Positions 45,501 through 52,959 are shown, numbered from the stretch's first letter. The stretch is DNA of 64,000 nucleotides from Streptomyces hyaluromycini (GCF_002217755.1 NZ_BCFL01000025.1:241356-305355), one strand, 5' to 3'. Made by a program: numbers and translations. The notes: generated from the sequence alone by a model not told the origin.

Positions 45501-47482
45501 CAGCCCGCGCCGAACGCCTTGAAGACGCCCGGGTCCAGGCTGTTGTAGGTGCGCTGGATGTTCAGCGCCGTGCCGTCGGCCATCGCGCCGAGGGACAGGT
45601 CGGTCGTCTGGGTGGAGTAGTCGCCCATCTGCGGGTCCACACCCTTGACCGTCGCGTCGTAAGGGGCGGCACCCAGATGCGAAGTCACCAGCGGCTGGGG
45701 CGCGGAGGGCACGGTGAAGTAGTCGGGCGCGGACCACAGGGAGGTGGCGTCACCGTCGCTGACCAGCGCGGTCCAGTAGTAGGTGCCGCCCCAGGCGAGT
45801 TTGCCCGCCGGGACGGTCCAGGTGGAGGTGGTGATGGTGCCGGAGCTCGCCAGCGCGGTGGTGGAGCCGTCGGCGTAGATGTTGAAGGAGTAACTGAGCG
45901 CGGTGCCCGGGTAGTTGTCGGGGTCGTGGCCGGTCACACCCAGCACCGGGGTGAGGCTGAAGACCGAGGCGTTGTTGCCGGGCGTGAACGTGTCGACGAT
46001 CGGCGGGTTGTTGACCACCGGCAGGGAGTAACAGGTCTGCGGCACGCCGTAGGTGGAGAACAGCGTCCCGTTGTAGGACATGTCCCAGCAGATCAGATAG
46101 GTCTTGCCCGCGGTCAGCGCGGGGATCGACGCGGTGACGGTGACCGGTTTGTCGGGTGCGACGGTGGACGGCATGACGGCCGGGGTCGCGGCGGGGCTGG
46201 TGAGCAGGGTGCGGGTGGTGCCGGAGACCGTGTAGAGCTGGTACGAGAGCTTGTAGCCGTTGGTCGGGGTCCAGGTGGCCGTGCCGCGGTTCTGCACGGT
46301 GACCTTGCCCCAGCCGGGCTGGTTGTTCCACGGCGAGGCGTAGCTGACCTCGGAGTAGGAGGCTCCGGCGCCGTTGGGGGTGTACTCGATCGCCAGGTAG
46401 GGATCGTCGGCGTAGAACTCCTTGGCCGCGGCGGCGGTACTGGCCGCGGTGAGCGCGAGCCCGTAGTTCGGCGCCCAGCCGTGGGCCCAGTTCATGACCG
46501 TCTTGGTGTCGAGGGGGATGCCCTCCCACTGGCGGCCGTTGGAGCAGTCGGTGCCGGCCGCGAAGGAGGCGCTGCCGGTCTGTGCCCCGTAGGCCGGGCC
46601 CGGGTAGGTGTCGATCTTCGCCGGGTCCCAGGAGGCGCTGACCGGGAAGACGTTCACCGCCTGGGCGGAGCAGGTGCCGGTGGTGTCCTGGCCGGAGAAC
46701 TCGGTGTCCAGCCAGAGCGTCGAGTTGACGACGTAGTCGTTGGCGAACTGGGTGCCGAAGCCGCTGAACTGGAGGAACGAGTTGTAGTCGTGGCTCTGGT
46801 ACTTCCCGACGTACAGCTGCCCGTTGCCGTGGAAGTTCTGGGTGACGCCGGACTCGACGTAGGTCGAGGAGCCGGCGTTGCCCTGGCCGGTCGGGTTGCC
46901 CGCGGCGGCCGCGGTCCGGTAGGAGACCGTGGAGGCCGTTCCCGGGGTGGCGGTGGTGGCGGTGGCGATGCGCGCCCAGGTGCCGTCGGATTTACGGTAG
47001 TTGACCGGGTGGGTGTGGATCTGGGCGGTGTAGGTGCCGTCGGCGTTCTTGAAGACGGTCGTGGTGGCGGTGTCGAGCTTGGGCTGCTCCACGCTGGTGG
47101 ACGCGACAAAGCCCCGATGCTTCTTCGTCGCCGGTGCGGCGACGCGCTTCGGGGCTTTGTGGATCCGGCTGCCGGAGTTCACCGGGTCGCTCTTCGTTCC
47201 GTGGGCCTTGTAGGCCCCCACCGCGCCCTTGACCTGGCCGGGGCCGGAGCCGGGCAGTGAGGTCCCGGCTCTGCTCCTGGTCGCCGAGGCGGGGACCGCG
47301 TGCTTCTTGCCTGCCGCGGTACCGGTCTGCTGTGCCGGGGTGGCGGGGGTGGCCGCCGTTCTCGGTAACGCCTGGGCGGCCTGGCCGCCCTGCACCCCGA
47401 CCAGCGCGGCGACCGCCACGAACGCCGTCACTCTCAGCGTCATTGGCACATGCCGGACGGATCTCCACAAGCGGCCCATCAT
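36557..47482 (-). CDS. Giant RHS/YD-repeat polymorphic toxin with papain-like C-terminal domain
   Basis: 3641 residues, far larger than most Streptomyces RHS proteins. Order: signal peptide (about 1-40), DNRLRE-like domain and Ig/beta domains (about 110-620), RHS repeats opening near 640, LamG-like domains near 900, 1190, 1950 and 2190, then YD-repeat blocks up to the RHS core end NPYAYADDDPLDNIDPSGHD (about 3230-3248). The tail has a charged helical stretch, a hydrophobic pre-toxin segment (about 3380-3415), a Gly/Ser/Thr-rich linker, and a toxin domain (about 3521-3641). The toxin carries C3553 (FDCSEIA), H3594 (YNYHQVY) and D3605 (VYDPRM), a papain-like triad as in Tox-PL folds. It starts at tandem ATGs (47482, 47479) after a G-run. 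Confidence 0.85.
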   Translation of the reverse strand: MMGRLWRSVRHVPMTLRVTAFVAVAALVGVQGGQAAQALPRTAATPATPAQQTGTAAGKKHAVPASATRSRAGTSLPGSGPGQVKGAVGAYKAHGTKSDPVNSGSRIHKAPKRVAAPATKKHRGFVASTSVEQPKLDTATTTVFKNADGTYTAQIHTHPVNYRKSDGTWARIATATTATPGTASTVSYRTAAAAGNPTGQGNAGSSTYVESGVTQNFHGNGQLYVGKYQSHDYNSFLQFSGFGTQFANDYVVNSTLWLDTEFSGQDTTGTCSAQAVNVFPVSASWDPAKIDTYPGPAYGAQTGSASFAAGTDCSNGRQWEGIPLDTKTVMNWAHGWAPNYGLALTAASTAAAAKEFYADDPYLAIEYTPNGAGASYSEVSYASPWNNQPGWGKVTVQNRGTATWTPTNGYKLSYQLYTVSGTTRTLLTSPAATPAVMPSTVAPDKPVTVTASIPALTAGKTYLICWDMSYNGTLFSTYGVPQTCYSLPVVNNPPIVDTFTPGNNASVFSLTPVLGVTGHDPDNYPGTALSYSFNIYADGSTTALASSGTITTSTWTVPAGKLAWGGTYYWTALVSDGDATSLWSAPDYFTVPSAPQPLVTSHLGAAPYDATVKGVDPQMGDYSTQTTDLSLGAMADGTALNIQRTYNSLDPGVFKAFGAGWSSMLDMRATTDDDGSGNIVITMADGRQERFGANGDGTYSPPAGDYAVLSAPPAAHGSSGFMLTEKSGMRYIFTTPATDPVTGQTYWGLREYGNRDGHGLDITWKPVTLTLPDGSTLKVTEPVQAGYSVDQDNGFNDGATDSQPDQTVLLELTWGVQQITATDGTVKNVPHVLTATDRTVAGVTHPWSYGYNAADDLTSVCPPATSTTTSTACTQYAYTSGTSSGSHFVSMVQDSNPTDYWRLGDATGSTTAADSVVVNQGTTVATLANVTLGQTGALAGTPATAASFNGTSSAMALPDNLVASSSNLAIGLWFRTTQAGGTLFSYQSAKAGTAVTANYTPALYIGTDGKLRGQFWDGAASPMTTAAAVNDGKWHYVVLSGARTAQTLFLDGAQAATRTSTGTHTIAVSGQPYTTVGAGELAGSWPAVPTGNALGWFSGQIQDVSFLQHPLGLPAVQQEYASGTLAAAELTGTTLPSGKTALAVSYNALTDRASSVTDADGGTYGLADPVTTGGNDSYYGVVRGTRPAYDYPMTESAGLTAVNQYGIDKPAGSADGIYNDVMLGEPGIFGPGGDSAAGFNGTSSYLTLPAGALDDGTGNASVALWFNTKQAGGVLFSYQNGQIGSVPTSYTPALYIGTDGLLRGQFWDGTTSPMASKAAVNDGNWHLVEMTATGTTQTLSLDGQTQATRTGKTIAGQVATWGETNVTVGAGYIAGSWPKPPTTAQGWFNGEIGQVGVYQTDLDLTAVEAGLGLYKAKGSATTLMPSTTLTVTDPAQHTETFAYDPSNGNRTTAVTDARGGETTYAYDSLGFQDASTDPNGHTVTRKHDAYGNVLTTTTCRQANSCQTSYFSYHTNASDPMDPLNGKVLYAADARSGATGTANPAYRTAYTYTPFGALASVTTPPTADYPNGRTVRYRYYAGGEKFTDRNGVVHTELYGMLASVTDPKGQVTRYQYCDSGAIGRLCSQTDPSGQTTYYSIDVFGRVTTKAVSSDTYPVTFNSTTGALVGGVQTKYTYDALDRVWTVTDQSTTDAVTSIVHTPKTTYSYDADGDLTGRSTADTTGHDTTRTTGYGYDDHDRVTTVTDPANLVTHYTYDDFGRQATETDPGGNTYRYDYSATGQLLTTTLTGFTGDPTAPSDAQDLVTESRAYDPAGRLASVTDSMGRTTAYSYFDDDRLQSETVASGTSSAVTDKAYDYDAAGNLTWECDVWTSTSCMRQTQYTVDAADRTTRTAVDPAGVDRVTVNTFDPDDNVLSQLLTGDGQTRQVGYSYDTTGNPTSQSVRTDNTGATGYWPLDEGNTAAADSSGNGFTGTPNTGVAWGPSGGNYAQFNGTTGAVLTSGTPVVDTTQDFTVSAWAYLNATSTTKDYTVVSQQGAQNSAFQIEYNHTTKTWGFVRPSDDTATATSYNATATTAATAGTWTHLVGEYEAGLGWMNFWVNGVQVSGTCSTCGSTGQVTDSTPVASTSGVAIGRGKAAGAAVNFFPGRIRDVQMYQRDLSDNEIKQLYTSATTTGESPASLGAAGWWKLDDGESPTAADHSGTGNVGTLNTGTTWSTDNGGSAVFAGAGQITTAGQVVDTSKSFSVGAWAKITSTPSGTWQTVIAQQGSKAAGFSLDYNPTAGRWAFDRATTDVAAPTLAAATSTAAPTLNTWTHLLGTYDAGTGKMTLYVNGAAQGTATDTTPIASTGPLVIGRGYSAGAAAQYFTGSVGKAQVYNRALTATEAAALYSSGGTAGSAPLTTTWTYDQRGLPRTETDPRGNAAGATAAAYTTTYTYDEAGQLTTTAAPPVSTETGGAAAQQTVAVTSTGYNTFGDQVESDDPDGRIVTATYDADSRVAAVSQPAYTSPDGAGSVTPTTSYTYDPLGDLLTKTDPLHNQTSYVYDQLGDMVQQTLPGGRVTHTGYDTDGEPLNTTDPTGARTEATYDPLGRQITSTQVERTPTAAAYTTGYGYDGLGDLTSVEDPLHNTAAMTYDALGEPLTTKDPLGNVTGYAYDATGALTTTTAADSTKTTQAYDLAGRLTSTTKLDAAGNALSTTSYGYDAAGNQTSATDARLHTTTVAYDALNRMVSQSQPADATTTIKTSFGYDAAGSETRYTDADNNNTYYTYNSLGLPETSVLPGVTGLTSAADRTTTTGYDADGRTHSVTRPGGVVLTYGYDANSELTSQTGTGAEAATTARTFGYDAAGRPNAVSAPGGTDTFTYDDRGLVVGMAGPSGTAAYTYNANGAIATRTDKTGTAAFGYNADEQVNSETDPLTGVTATLDYNKVGQVKSIAYGTGGATRAYDYTPLHQLKSDVLSSPSGTTEASSAYTYNADGQIATLTTTGTAGSGTSSYDYDYAGRLKSATTGSGTTGYGYDGNGNRTTAGSSTATFNARNQLTSVSSGSATTSYGYTARGTTASVTGGGTTTTYTSDAFDQVTASSIGLGYTYDGLGRLATATSGSRTATFSYADATNTQVSDGAQNFGRDAGGGLLSTSAADGTGSALALSNSHGDVTGSFTATGSALTGSTAYDAYGRRTASSGTQTSLGYQGGWTDSATGQVNTASRWYDPANGAFTSADSATNAPIPAVNANPYAYADDDPLDNIDPSGHDACTSDDIKAQEEAYEQMQAWLKNWQAGQMGRMLAWSQQQWAIGAAKARAQEAKNAADDKALKQQQDAWERQFNKDFNDAMDEDYSSPRSHSPSSDDYDSGSGSGSGSTTSNGHLHGVATGGALAYGSSSHTSAWAVGGAVVLGLALGASLFFAPEAAAVGAIGEVFALAASADDDCGANGIPTRPKNQNLGGTNSTPILGTTPAEDAAAAAGHDATSSTATDDHDTTTAQTATGSGTGSGAGGGSANPPSTGGCTSEPEEPDGSGGSGENPLGFRSPNPNHPPNEAVMRAMAEQPIHVSGFDCSEIAENLLRAAGGQGKIISLKGEGETLLVPEGGTTVEYNYHQVYTDGRYVYDPRMSSEAIPQGDFMKMIKSLNPGLRFGRPGFAGDFS

Positions 47483-47722
47483 CGTTGCCCCCCCCAGCGA
47501 TGCCCACCATCCAACTCCGGACAGCCGGATCTTCTATCAGCGGGGCGACGGCCCGGGACAGCCATATATCCCGGGCCATTGGCATCAAAGACCGGCATTG
47601 CGCACCAAGGTTGACCGGTACATTGCAAGTCCTTGTGGTTTTCCTGGCCAACTCCCGCCCCACTCTTGCCAGTTGGAGGGGAAGGCTGCTCTCACTGGAC
47701 ATCAGAGGGGCTGCGGGGGCAG
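47483..47722. other. Divergent intergenic region between RHS and mycosin
   Basis: 240 bases that must hold the promoters of the RHS toxin gene (leftward) and of the mycosin gene (rightward). I found no palindrome or clear -35/-10 pair in it. Confidence 0.5.
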
Positions 47723-48886
47723 ATGAGACCGGGACAGTCGGGCGTTTTACGAGCCTGCGCATACGTCGGCCTGCCGCTGCTGCTCCTCCTGGCCGCCGCA
47801 CCCGGGGCCGCCGCGCGGCAGTCCGCCGCACCCACCCCCCTCGGCTCCGAATGGCCCCTGGACGCCCGGCACTTCGACGCCTCCCGGATCTGGCGGCTCA
47901 GCCAGGGGGCCGGCGTCACGGTCGCGGTGGTCGACACCGGGGTGAACGCCCGTCACCCCGATCTGGCGGGCCGGGTCCTGCCCGGTACCGACGTCACCGG
48001 CCAGGCCGCCGACGGCAGGGTCGACGTCTCGTCGGAATCCCACGGCACCTCGGTCGCCGGGGTCATCGCGGGCTCCGGCGGCACCGGCGGCACCGGCGGC
48101 ACCGGCAAGGGCATGGCCGGGCTGGCCCCCCGGGCCACCCTGCTCCCCGTCCGCGTCAGCGGCAACGAGGCGGCGGATCCGCTCGCCCTGGCCCGGGGCA
48201 TCGTCTACGCCGCCGACCACGGGGCCGCGGTCATCAACATCTCGATGGTGACCACCGATCCCGACCCGCAGATCCGCGACGCCGTCGCCTATGCGCGGAG
48301 CCACGACGTCATCGTGGTCGCGGCGGCGGGCAACAGCGGCCGGGCGGGAAACCCGGTGACCTATCCGGCCGCGTTCCCCGGCGTGGTCGCCGTCTCCGGC
48401 ACCACCCGCGACGGCGGCTTCTGGGCCGCCGGCGAGTCCGGTTCCTACATCGCGCTGGCGGCCCCGGCGGTGGACATCTACTCGACGAGGAACAGCGGCG
48501 GCTACCTCACCAAGGACGGGACCAGTTATTCCGCTCCCTATGTCTCCGCGGCCGCCGCGCTGCTGCGCGCCGCTTACCCGTCGGAGAGCGCCGGGCAGAT
48601 CATCGCCCGGCTCATCGGCACCGCCGACCTTCCCGGCGGAGGGTCCGGCCGTGACGACCGCTTCGGCTACGGCATCGTCGACCCCCTGAAGGCCCTGGGC
48701 GCGCCGGCTCCGGCCTCCAGTGCCAATCCGCTGCTCACCGCCTCCGGAGACGGCGCCCCGAAGGCAGCCGACGCGGCGGGCGGCACTTCCGGCGGAACCG
48801 TCGCGGTCATCGGCGCCGTGGCGGGGGTGACCGCCGCCGGGGCGGGCGGCTTCCTCGTCCGCCGCCGCTCCCGTCGTCGTACGTGA
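47723..48886 (+). CDS. Mycosin-type (type VII secretion-associated) S8 subtilase
   Basis: 387 residues: signal peptide (about 1-32), subtilase domain, and a C-terminal membrane helix with an Arg tail (GGFLVRRRSRRR). The catalytic residues are D71 (VAVVDTGVN), H107 (SHGTSVAG), oxyanion N204 (AAAGNSG) and S268 (GTSYSAP). Mycosins sit outside the membrane and act in ESX/type VII export. No other ESX gene (EccC, EccD, EsxA) lies in the window, so here it is more likely tied to the divergent RHS toxin, perhaps processing it. It starts at ATG 47723, and its stop lies 24 bases before the start of the BMP-like gene. Confidence 0.88.
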   Translation: MRPGQSGVLRACAYVGLPLLLLLAAAPGAAARQSAAPTPLGSEWPLDARHFDASRIWRLSQGAGVTVAVVDTGVNARHPDLAGRVLPGTDVTGQAADGRVDVSSESHGTSVAGVIAGSGGTGGTGGTGKGMAGLAPRATLLPVRVSGNEAADPLALARGIVYAADHGAAVINISMVTTDPDPQIRDAVAYARSHDVIVVAAAGNSGRAGNPVTYPAAFPGVVAVSGTTRDGGFWAAGESGSYIALAAPAVDIYSTRNSGGYLTKDGTSYSAPYVSAAAALLRAAYPSESAGQIIARLIGTADLPGGGSGRDDRFGYGIVDPLKALGAPAPASSANPLLTASGDGAPKAADAAGGTSGGTVAVIGAVAGVTAAGAGGFLVRRRSRRRT

Positions 48887-48909
48887 CCCCCAGGAGGAAC
48901 CCGATCAGC

Positions 48910-49473
48910 ATGCGGCTCCCGGCTCTCACCGCGCGGCCCGTCCGCCGCTTCGCCGGTCTCGTACGCGGCCACCCGGTCATCGCCGCGACCGCGGCCGCCG
49001 TCCTCCTGGCGGTCCTGTCGCTCACCGCGCTGCTCACCGGAGACCGGAGCGACCGGCCCCGGGCCGCCAACGTCTCCCGCAACTTCCGGGCCTGTCTGCT
49101 CGTCTCGCCCGCGGGCGCCACCGACGCCCGGCTCAGCCAGGTGTCCTGGCAGGGCATGCAGGACGCGGCGCGCTCCGGCGGGGTCAACGCCCAGCGTTTC
49201 CCGACCCCGACCATCGACGCCAAGGCCGCGCTGCCGTACTTCAACGGCGCCGTGCAGCATCACTGCGAGCTGATCGTCACCGTCGGCACCGGCATGAAAC
49301 CCGCGACCGAGGCCGCGGCGCGCGCCAACCCCCACCAGGAGTTCGTGATCATCGGCGCCACCTCGGCACGCCCGCACATCTCGGCCATCGCCGCGCCTGA
49401 CGACCCCGGGAAGGAACAGGCCGGAGAGGAACTGGCCAAAAAGGTCAGCGCCTTCATCGCAGACCGACGCTGA
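48910..49473 (+). CDS. BMP/PnrA-like membrane-anchored protein
   Basis: 187 residues: an N-terminal membrane helix (about 23-42) followed by a short periplasmic-binding-type domain resembling one lobe of the BMP (basic membrane protein) family (ACLLVSPAGATDARLSQVSWQGMQDAA, CELIVTVGTGMKPATEAAARANPHQEFVIIG). Normal BMP binding proteins have about 300 residues and two lobes, so this is a reduced form. I chose ATG 48910 because AGGAGG precedes it (an earlier GTG overlaps the mycosin stop). It directly follows mycosin, so the two likely form an operon. Role unknown. Confidence 0.7.
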   Translation: MRLPALTARPVRRFAGLVRGHPVIAATAAAVLLAVLSLTALLTGDRSDRPRAANVSRNFRACLLVSPAGATDARLSQVSWQGMQDAARSGGVNAQRFPTPTIDAKAALPYFNGAVQHHCELIVTVGTGMKPATEAAARANPHQEFVIIGATSARPHISAIAAPDDPGKEQAGEELAKKVSAFIADRR

Positions 49474-49476
49474 CCG

Positions 49477-49510
49477 TCCGCCGCCGGTCCGGCAGCACAC
49501 CGGCGGCGGA
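49477..49510 (+). terminator. Hairpin terminator after the BMP-like gene
   Basis: TCCGCCGCCGGT (49477-49488) and ACCGGCGGCGGA (49499-49510) form a perfect 12-bp GC-rich stem with a 10-base loop, 4 bases after the BMP-like stop. No T-run follows, as is usual in Streptomyces. Confidence 0.8.
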
Positions 49511-49701
49511 TCCGGCGGGGCCATCGGTGCACCGGGTCCGCGCAGGCCGGTGCCGCGCGTCAGGCCGGTCGGCGGGCGGTCACGGAGTCGGCCGGCGGTC
49601 CGGCAGCGGCCGGCCGAGCTGCCGGGTCCCACCGGTCCGGGATACCCCGGACCGGTCACACCATACGAATCAGCGACCCGCGCGGCACGGGACCGGGGGC
49701 G

Positions 49702-49971
49702 TCAGCTCGTCGTGGCCGTCGGCTCGCCGACCGTCCTGGGCTCCGGCTGCGCGGGGGCCGTGACCGGCTCCGCCGCCATCTGTACCGACGTCGGCTCCAC
49801 CGGCGCCGCCGCCGTGTCGTCGGTCTTCATGGCCTTCGCCTCGCTCTTCAGGATGCGCATCGACTTGCCCAGGGCCCGGGCGGTGTCGGGCAGCTTCCGG
49901 GAGCCGAAAAGCACGATGAAGACGATCGCGACGATCAGCAGGTGCCAGGGTTCCAGTCCGTTGCGGAGCAT
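49702..49971 (-). CDS. tatA: TatA/E-type twin-arginine translocase subunit
   Basis: 89 residues with the TatA plan: a membrane helix near the start (HLLIVAIVFIVLFG), the hinge FGSRKLPDTARALGKSMRILKSEAKAM amphipathic helix, then a Pro/Thr-rich tail. TatA forms the pore that carries folded proteins with twin-arginine signals. No TatB or TatC gene is adjacent, so this is a lone extra copy rather than the main operon. It starts at ATG 49971 and lies 140 bases downstream of the metal ATPase gene on the same strand; an imperfect palindrome around TTGCGCAA (50051-50067) sits in that gap. Confidence 0.9.
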   Translation of the reverse strand: MLRNGLEPWHLLIVAIVFIVLFGSRKLPDTARALGKSMRILKSEAKAMKTDDTAAAPVEPTSVQMAAEPVTAPAQPEPRTVGEPTATTS

Positions 49972-50111
49972 GACCGCCCCCTCCCTTTCTCACGTTCCTT
50001 CGTGCCGACGGAGGGTGCTTCACGCGCCTCGGCCGGGCAGCGACGATTGCTACATTGCGCAACTGTACAACCCGGGCTGGGAAACGCTCCCCGGACCCGG
50101 CCCCGCAATCG

Positions 50112-52607
50112 CTACCGCCGGTCGTGGCGTGCCCGCACCGCTCGCAGCGCCAGTGCGTACAGCCCCAGGACGGCGGCGAGCAGGGCGTGGTAGGCGGGCG
50201 GCAGCCCGGTCATGCCCAGGGCCGCGCCCAGGGGGCCGGGCGGGAGCAGCAGGCCGACGGCGGCGAGTGCGGCGGCCGCCCGGCCCACGGGCCCTCGGCG
50301 GGAGCCGCCCCGCAGCAGGAGCATCACCAGGGCCTGGGTGAGCAGGTTCTCGGTGAACCACGCGGAATGGAAGACCGCCTGGTCGTCGAGGGCGTCGGGG
50401 CCGCGCAGGGCGAGCGCGAGGACGCCGAAGGTGGCGAGGTCGGCGATCGCGTTGAGCGCACCGAAGCCGGTGATGAACCGCAGGAAGGCACGCGGCCGGA
50501 GCACGGTCGGGCGGCGCAGTGCCGCAGGCCCGGGGCGGTCGTAGGCGAAGGCGAGCTGGGCGGCGTCGAAGCAGAGGTTCTGGGCCAGCACCTGGACCGG
50601 GAGCATCGGCAGGAAGGGGAGGAGCAGGCCGGCGGAGAGCATCGCGATGACGTTGCCGAGGTTGGAGGAGAGCGTGACCCGCAGATAGGAGGCGATGTTG
50701 GCGCTGCTGCGCCGGCCGGCGGTGACGGCGTGCCCGATGGCGCCGAGGTCCTTCTCGGCGAGGACCACGTCGGCGGTCTCGCGGGCGAGGTCCACGGCGG
50801 TGCGGGGCGCGATCCCGACGTCGGCCGCGCGCAGGGCGGGGACGTCGTTGACCCCGTCCCCGAGGAACCCGACGGTGTGCCCGGCGGCGCGCAGTCCGGC
50901 CACGATCCGGGCCTTGTCCTCGGGGGTGCAGCGGGCGACGACGACAGGTCCGTCGACACGTGCGGCGCCCTCCGACGCCGCCACCCCCGTCTCGACCGCT
51001 CCCAGTCCCAGGTCCCGGCAGGCCCGCGCGGCGGTGGCCGGGTGGTCGCCGGTCAGGATCCGGATCGTGATACCGAGGCCGGCGAGGCCGCGCAGGGCCT
51101 CGGCGGCGCCGGGGGCGAGGGCGTCGCGGAAGGTGACCAGGCCGCGGAAGGCGAGGCCGTGTTCGTCGGCGGCCGTGCAGGGCCGGGTGCGGGCCGGAAC
51201 CCGGGCGGTGGCCACGGCCAGGACGCGCAGCCCGGCGTCGGCCTCGCGGGCGGCGAGGGCGAGGAGGCGCTCGCGTTCGGCGGGGTCGAGGTCGCAGCGG
51301 TCCAGTACGTCCTCGGCGGCGCCCTTGGTGACGAGGACATGGGTGCCGCGGCTGCCGGCGACGACGGCGGTGGCGGTGCGCCGCTCGGGGGCGAAGGGGA
51401 CGGCGCCGATGCCGTCGTACTCCTCCCCCACCGGTCCGGCGGCCGTGAGCAGGGCCTCGTCGAGTGCGTCGGGGGCGGGCAGTTCGGCGAGTTGCAGGGT
51501 CCACCAGGCGCCGACGGCCGCCCAGCGCAGCACCTCGGGGTCGTCGTCGCCGTCGGGTCCGAGGGCGCGTTCGACGACGGGCCGGTCCTGGGTGAGGGTG
51601 CCGGTCTTGTCGAGACAGAGCACGTCGACCGCGCCCAGGTCGTGCAGCGCGGGCAGCCGTCGTACGACGACCCGGTGGGCGCGGGCCAGCAGCGCGGCGC
51701 CCCGGGCCAGGCAGGTGGTGACGATCACCGGGAGCATCTCGGGGGTGAGCCCGACGGCGACCGCGACCGCGAAGGGCAGCGTCTCCAGTCCGCGGCCGCG
51801 CAGGGCGGCGTTGGCCATCAGGACCAGCGGCGGGGTCAGCAGCATGAACCGGACGAGCACCCAGGAGATGCCGTGCACGGACCGGTCGAAGGCGCTCGCC
51901 TCGCGCGGCGCGGCTGCGCCCTGGGCGACGGCGAACCGGGTCCGCTCCCCCGTCTCCACGACCACCGCCGTGGCACTGCCCGAGGCGACGCCGCTGCCCT
52001 GGAAACAGAGGTACGGCTCGTCGAAGGGGCCGCCTTCCGAGCGGTCGGGGACGTCCACCGCGGACTTGGCGACGGGCGCCGACTCGCCGGTGAGCACGGC
52101 CTGGTGCACGGTCAGCCCCCGGGCGCGCAGCAGTCGTACGTCGGCCGGGACCAGGTCGCCCGGGCCGAGCCGGACGACGTCACCCGGGACCAGTTCGGCG
52201 ACCGGGATCTCCCGCGCCCGCGGCTCGGTGTCGACGCCGGAGCGGCGCAGCACGGTGGCGGTGCCGGCGACGAGTGCGCGCAGGGCGGCCAGCGAGCGGT
52301 CGGCACGGTGTTCGCCGGCGGCCCGCAGTCCGCAGCTGACCGCGACCAGGGCGAGGATCACGACGGCGGTGCCCCAGGAGGCGACGAGAGCGGAGACCAG
52401 GCCGAGGGTGAGGAGGACGGCGGTGAAGGGGTCGCGCAGGGCACGGGCGCAGCGCAGCGGCCAGGAGTCGGTGTGCGGGCGGGGCGGGGTGTTCTCGCCG
52501 AGGCCTGCGAGCCGGGCCGCGGCCTCGGCCTCGGTGAGCCCCCGCGGTCCCGTGTCCAGTCGGCGCAGCACCTGCAGCGAGGTGGCGGCCTCGCCCTCAG
52601 AGACCAC
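50112..52607 (-). CDS. P-type ATPase, MgtA-like (P3B) magnesium-type transporter
   Basis: 831-residue P-type ATPase. Motifs seen: TGES (LTGES, about 172-176), the P3B signature LTPEMLP (about 287-293), the phosphorylation site DKTGTLT (D333), TGDH and GDGVNDVPAL. There is no N-terminal metal-binding domain, and the LTPEMLP helix points to Mg2+ rather than heavy metals. Enteric MgtA and MgtB import Mg2+. It starts at GTG 52607, inside the end of the upstream ArsR gene (11-base overlap), so the regulator and pump are co-translated. That pairing is unusual for a Mg2+ pump. Confidence 0.85.
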   Translation of the reverse strand: MVSEGEAATSLQVLRRLDTGPRGLTEAEAAARLAGLGENTPPRPHTDSWPLRCARALRDPFTAVLLTLGLVSALVASWGTAVVILALVAVSCGLRAAGEHRADRSLAALRALVAGTATVLRRSGVDTEPRAREIPVAELVPGDVVRLGPGDLVPADVRLLRARGLTVHQAVLTGESAPVAKSAVDVPDRSEGGPFDEPYLCFQGSGVASGSATAVVVETGERTRFAVAQGAAAPREASAFDRSVHGISWVLVRFMLLTPPLVLMANAALRGRGLETLPFAVAVAVGLTPEMLPVIVTTCLARGAALLARAHRVVVRRLPALHDLGAVDVLCLDKTGTLTQDRPVVERALGPDGDDDPEVLRWAAVGAWWTLQLAELPAPDALDEALLTAAGPVGEEYDGIGAVPFAPERRTATAVVAGSRGTHVLVTKGAAEDVLDRCDLDPAERERLLALAAREADAGLRVLAVATARVPARTRPCTAADEHGLAFRGLVTFRDALAPGAAEALRGLAGLGITIRILTGDHPATAARACRDLGLGAVETGVAASEGAARVDGPVVVARCTPEDKARIVAGLRAAGHTVGFLGDGVNDVPALRAADVGIAPRTAVDLARETADVVLAEKDLGAIGHAVTAGRRSSANIASYLRVTLSSNLGNVIAMLSAGLLLPFLPMLPVQVLAQNLCFDAAQLAFAYDRPGPAALRRPTVLRPRAFLRFITGFGALNAIADLATFGVLALALRGPDALDDQAVFHSAWFTENLLTQALVMLLLRGGSRRGPVGRAAAALAAVGLLLPPGPLGAALGMTGLPPAYHALLAAVLGLYALALRAVRARHDRR

Positions 52608-52959
52608 GGAGCCGCCGGGGGGCGGGGAGCTCGGCGCCGGTGCTGCGGGCGGTGAGGCAGCCGACCAGGAGGCGTACGACGTCGACGACGTCGGGGTCGT
52701 CGACCAGGTACACCTGGCGGCGGCCCTCCCGGCGGGAGCGGACGAGACCGGCGAGCTTCAGCTTGGTCAGGTGCTGGCTGACGGCGGGCAGCGCGCCGCC
52801 GACCCGTTCGGCGAGGCCCGTGACATCGCTCTCGCCCTGGGCCAGCGCCCAGACGATGTGCAGCCGGGCGGGCGAGGCGAGCAGCCCGAAGGCCGCGGCC
52901 GCCTCCGCGAGCACGTCCGCGGTGGGGTCCTCGTAGCCGCTGCCGGGCACCGTCGCCAC
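52597..52959 (-). CDS. ArsR/SmtB-family transcriptional regulator
   Basis: 120-residue winged-helix regulator (LASPARLHIVWALAQGESDVTGLAERVGGALPAVSQHLTKLKLAGLV). I do not see the ELCVCDL thiols of arsenic sensors, nor the His-rich alpha5 zinc site, so its signal is unknown; a lone Cys lies in the last helix (LLVGC). I placed the start at GTG 52959, where AGGAGG sits upstream, rather than at 53085, because the first residues are not family-like. It overlaps the P-type ATPase gene and should repress this operon from the inverted repeat at 53053-53070. Confidence 0.85.
   Translation of the reverse strand: MATVPGSGYEDPTADVLAEAAAAFGLLASPARLHIVWALAQGESDVTGLAERVGGALPAVSQHLTKLKLAGLVRSRREGRRQVYLVDDPDVVDVVRLLVGCLTARSTGAELPAPRRLRGL

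Noticed and set aside
36557..45700. Tandem repeats in the RHS gene as a possible CRISPR or DNA repeat array
   Set aside because: The repeats are degenerate protein-level YD repeats with changing DNA and no constant spacer length.
37388..47260. Very long plus-strand open frames (about 1092, 882 and 1034 codons) opposite the RHS gene
   Set aside because: They are shadows of the repetitive, GC-rich RHS gene: Gly/Val/Arg-rich, without conserved motifs, ribosome sites or a plausible start.
48076..48108. GGC-ACC tandem repeat inside the mycosin gene
   Set aside because: A short Gly-Gly-Thr loop in the protein, in frame; no sign of phase variation.
47723..49473. A type VII (ESX) secretion locus around the mycosin
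   Set aside because: No EccB/C/D/E or small WXG100 gene is present nearby, so the mycosin alone does not make an ESX cluster.
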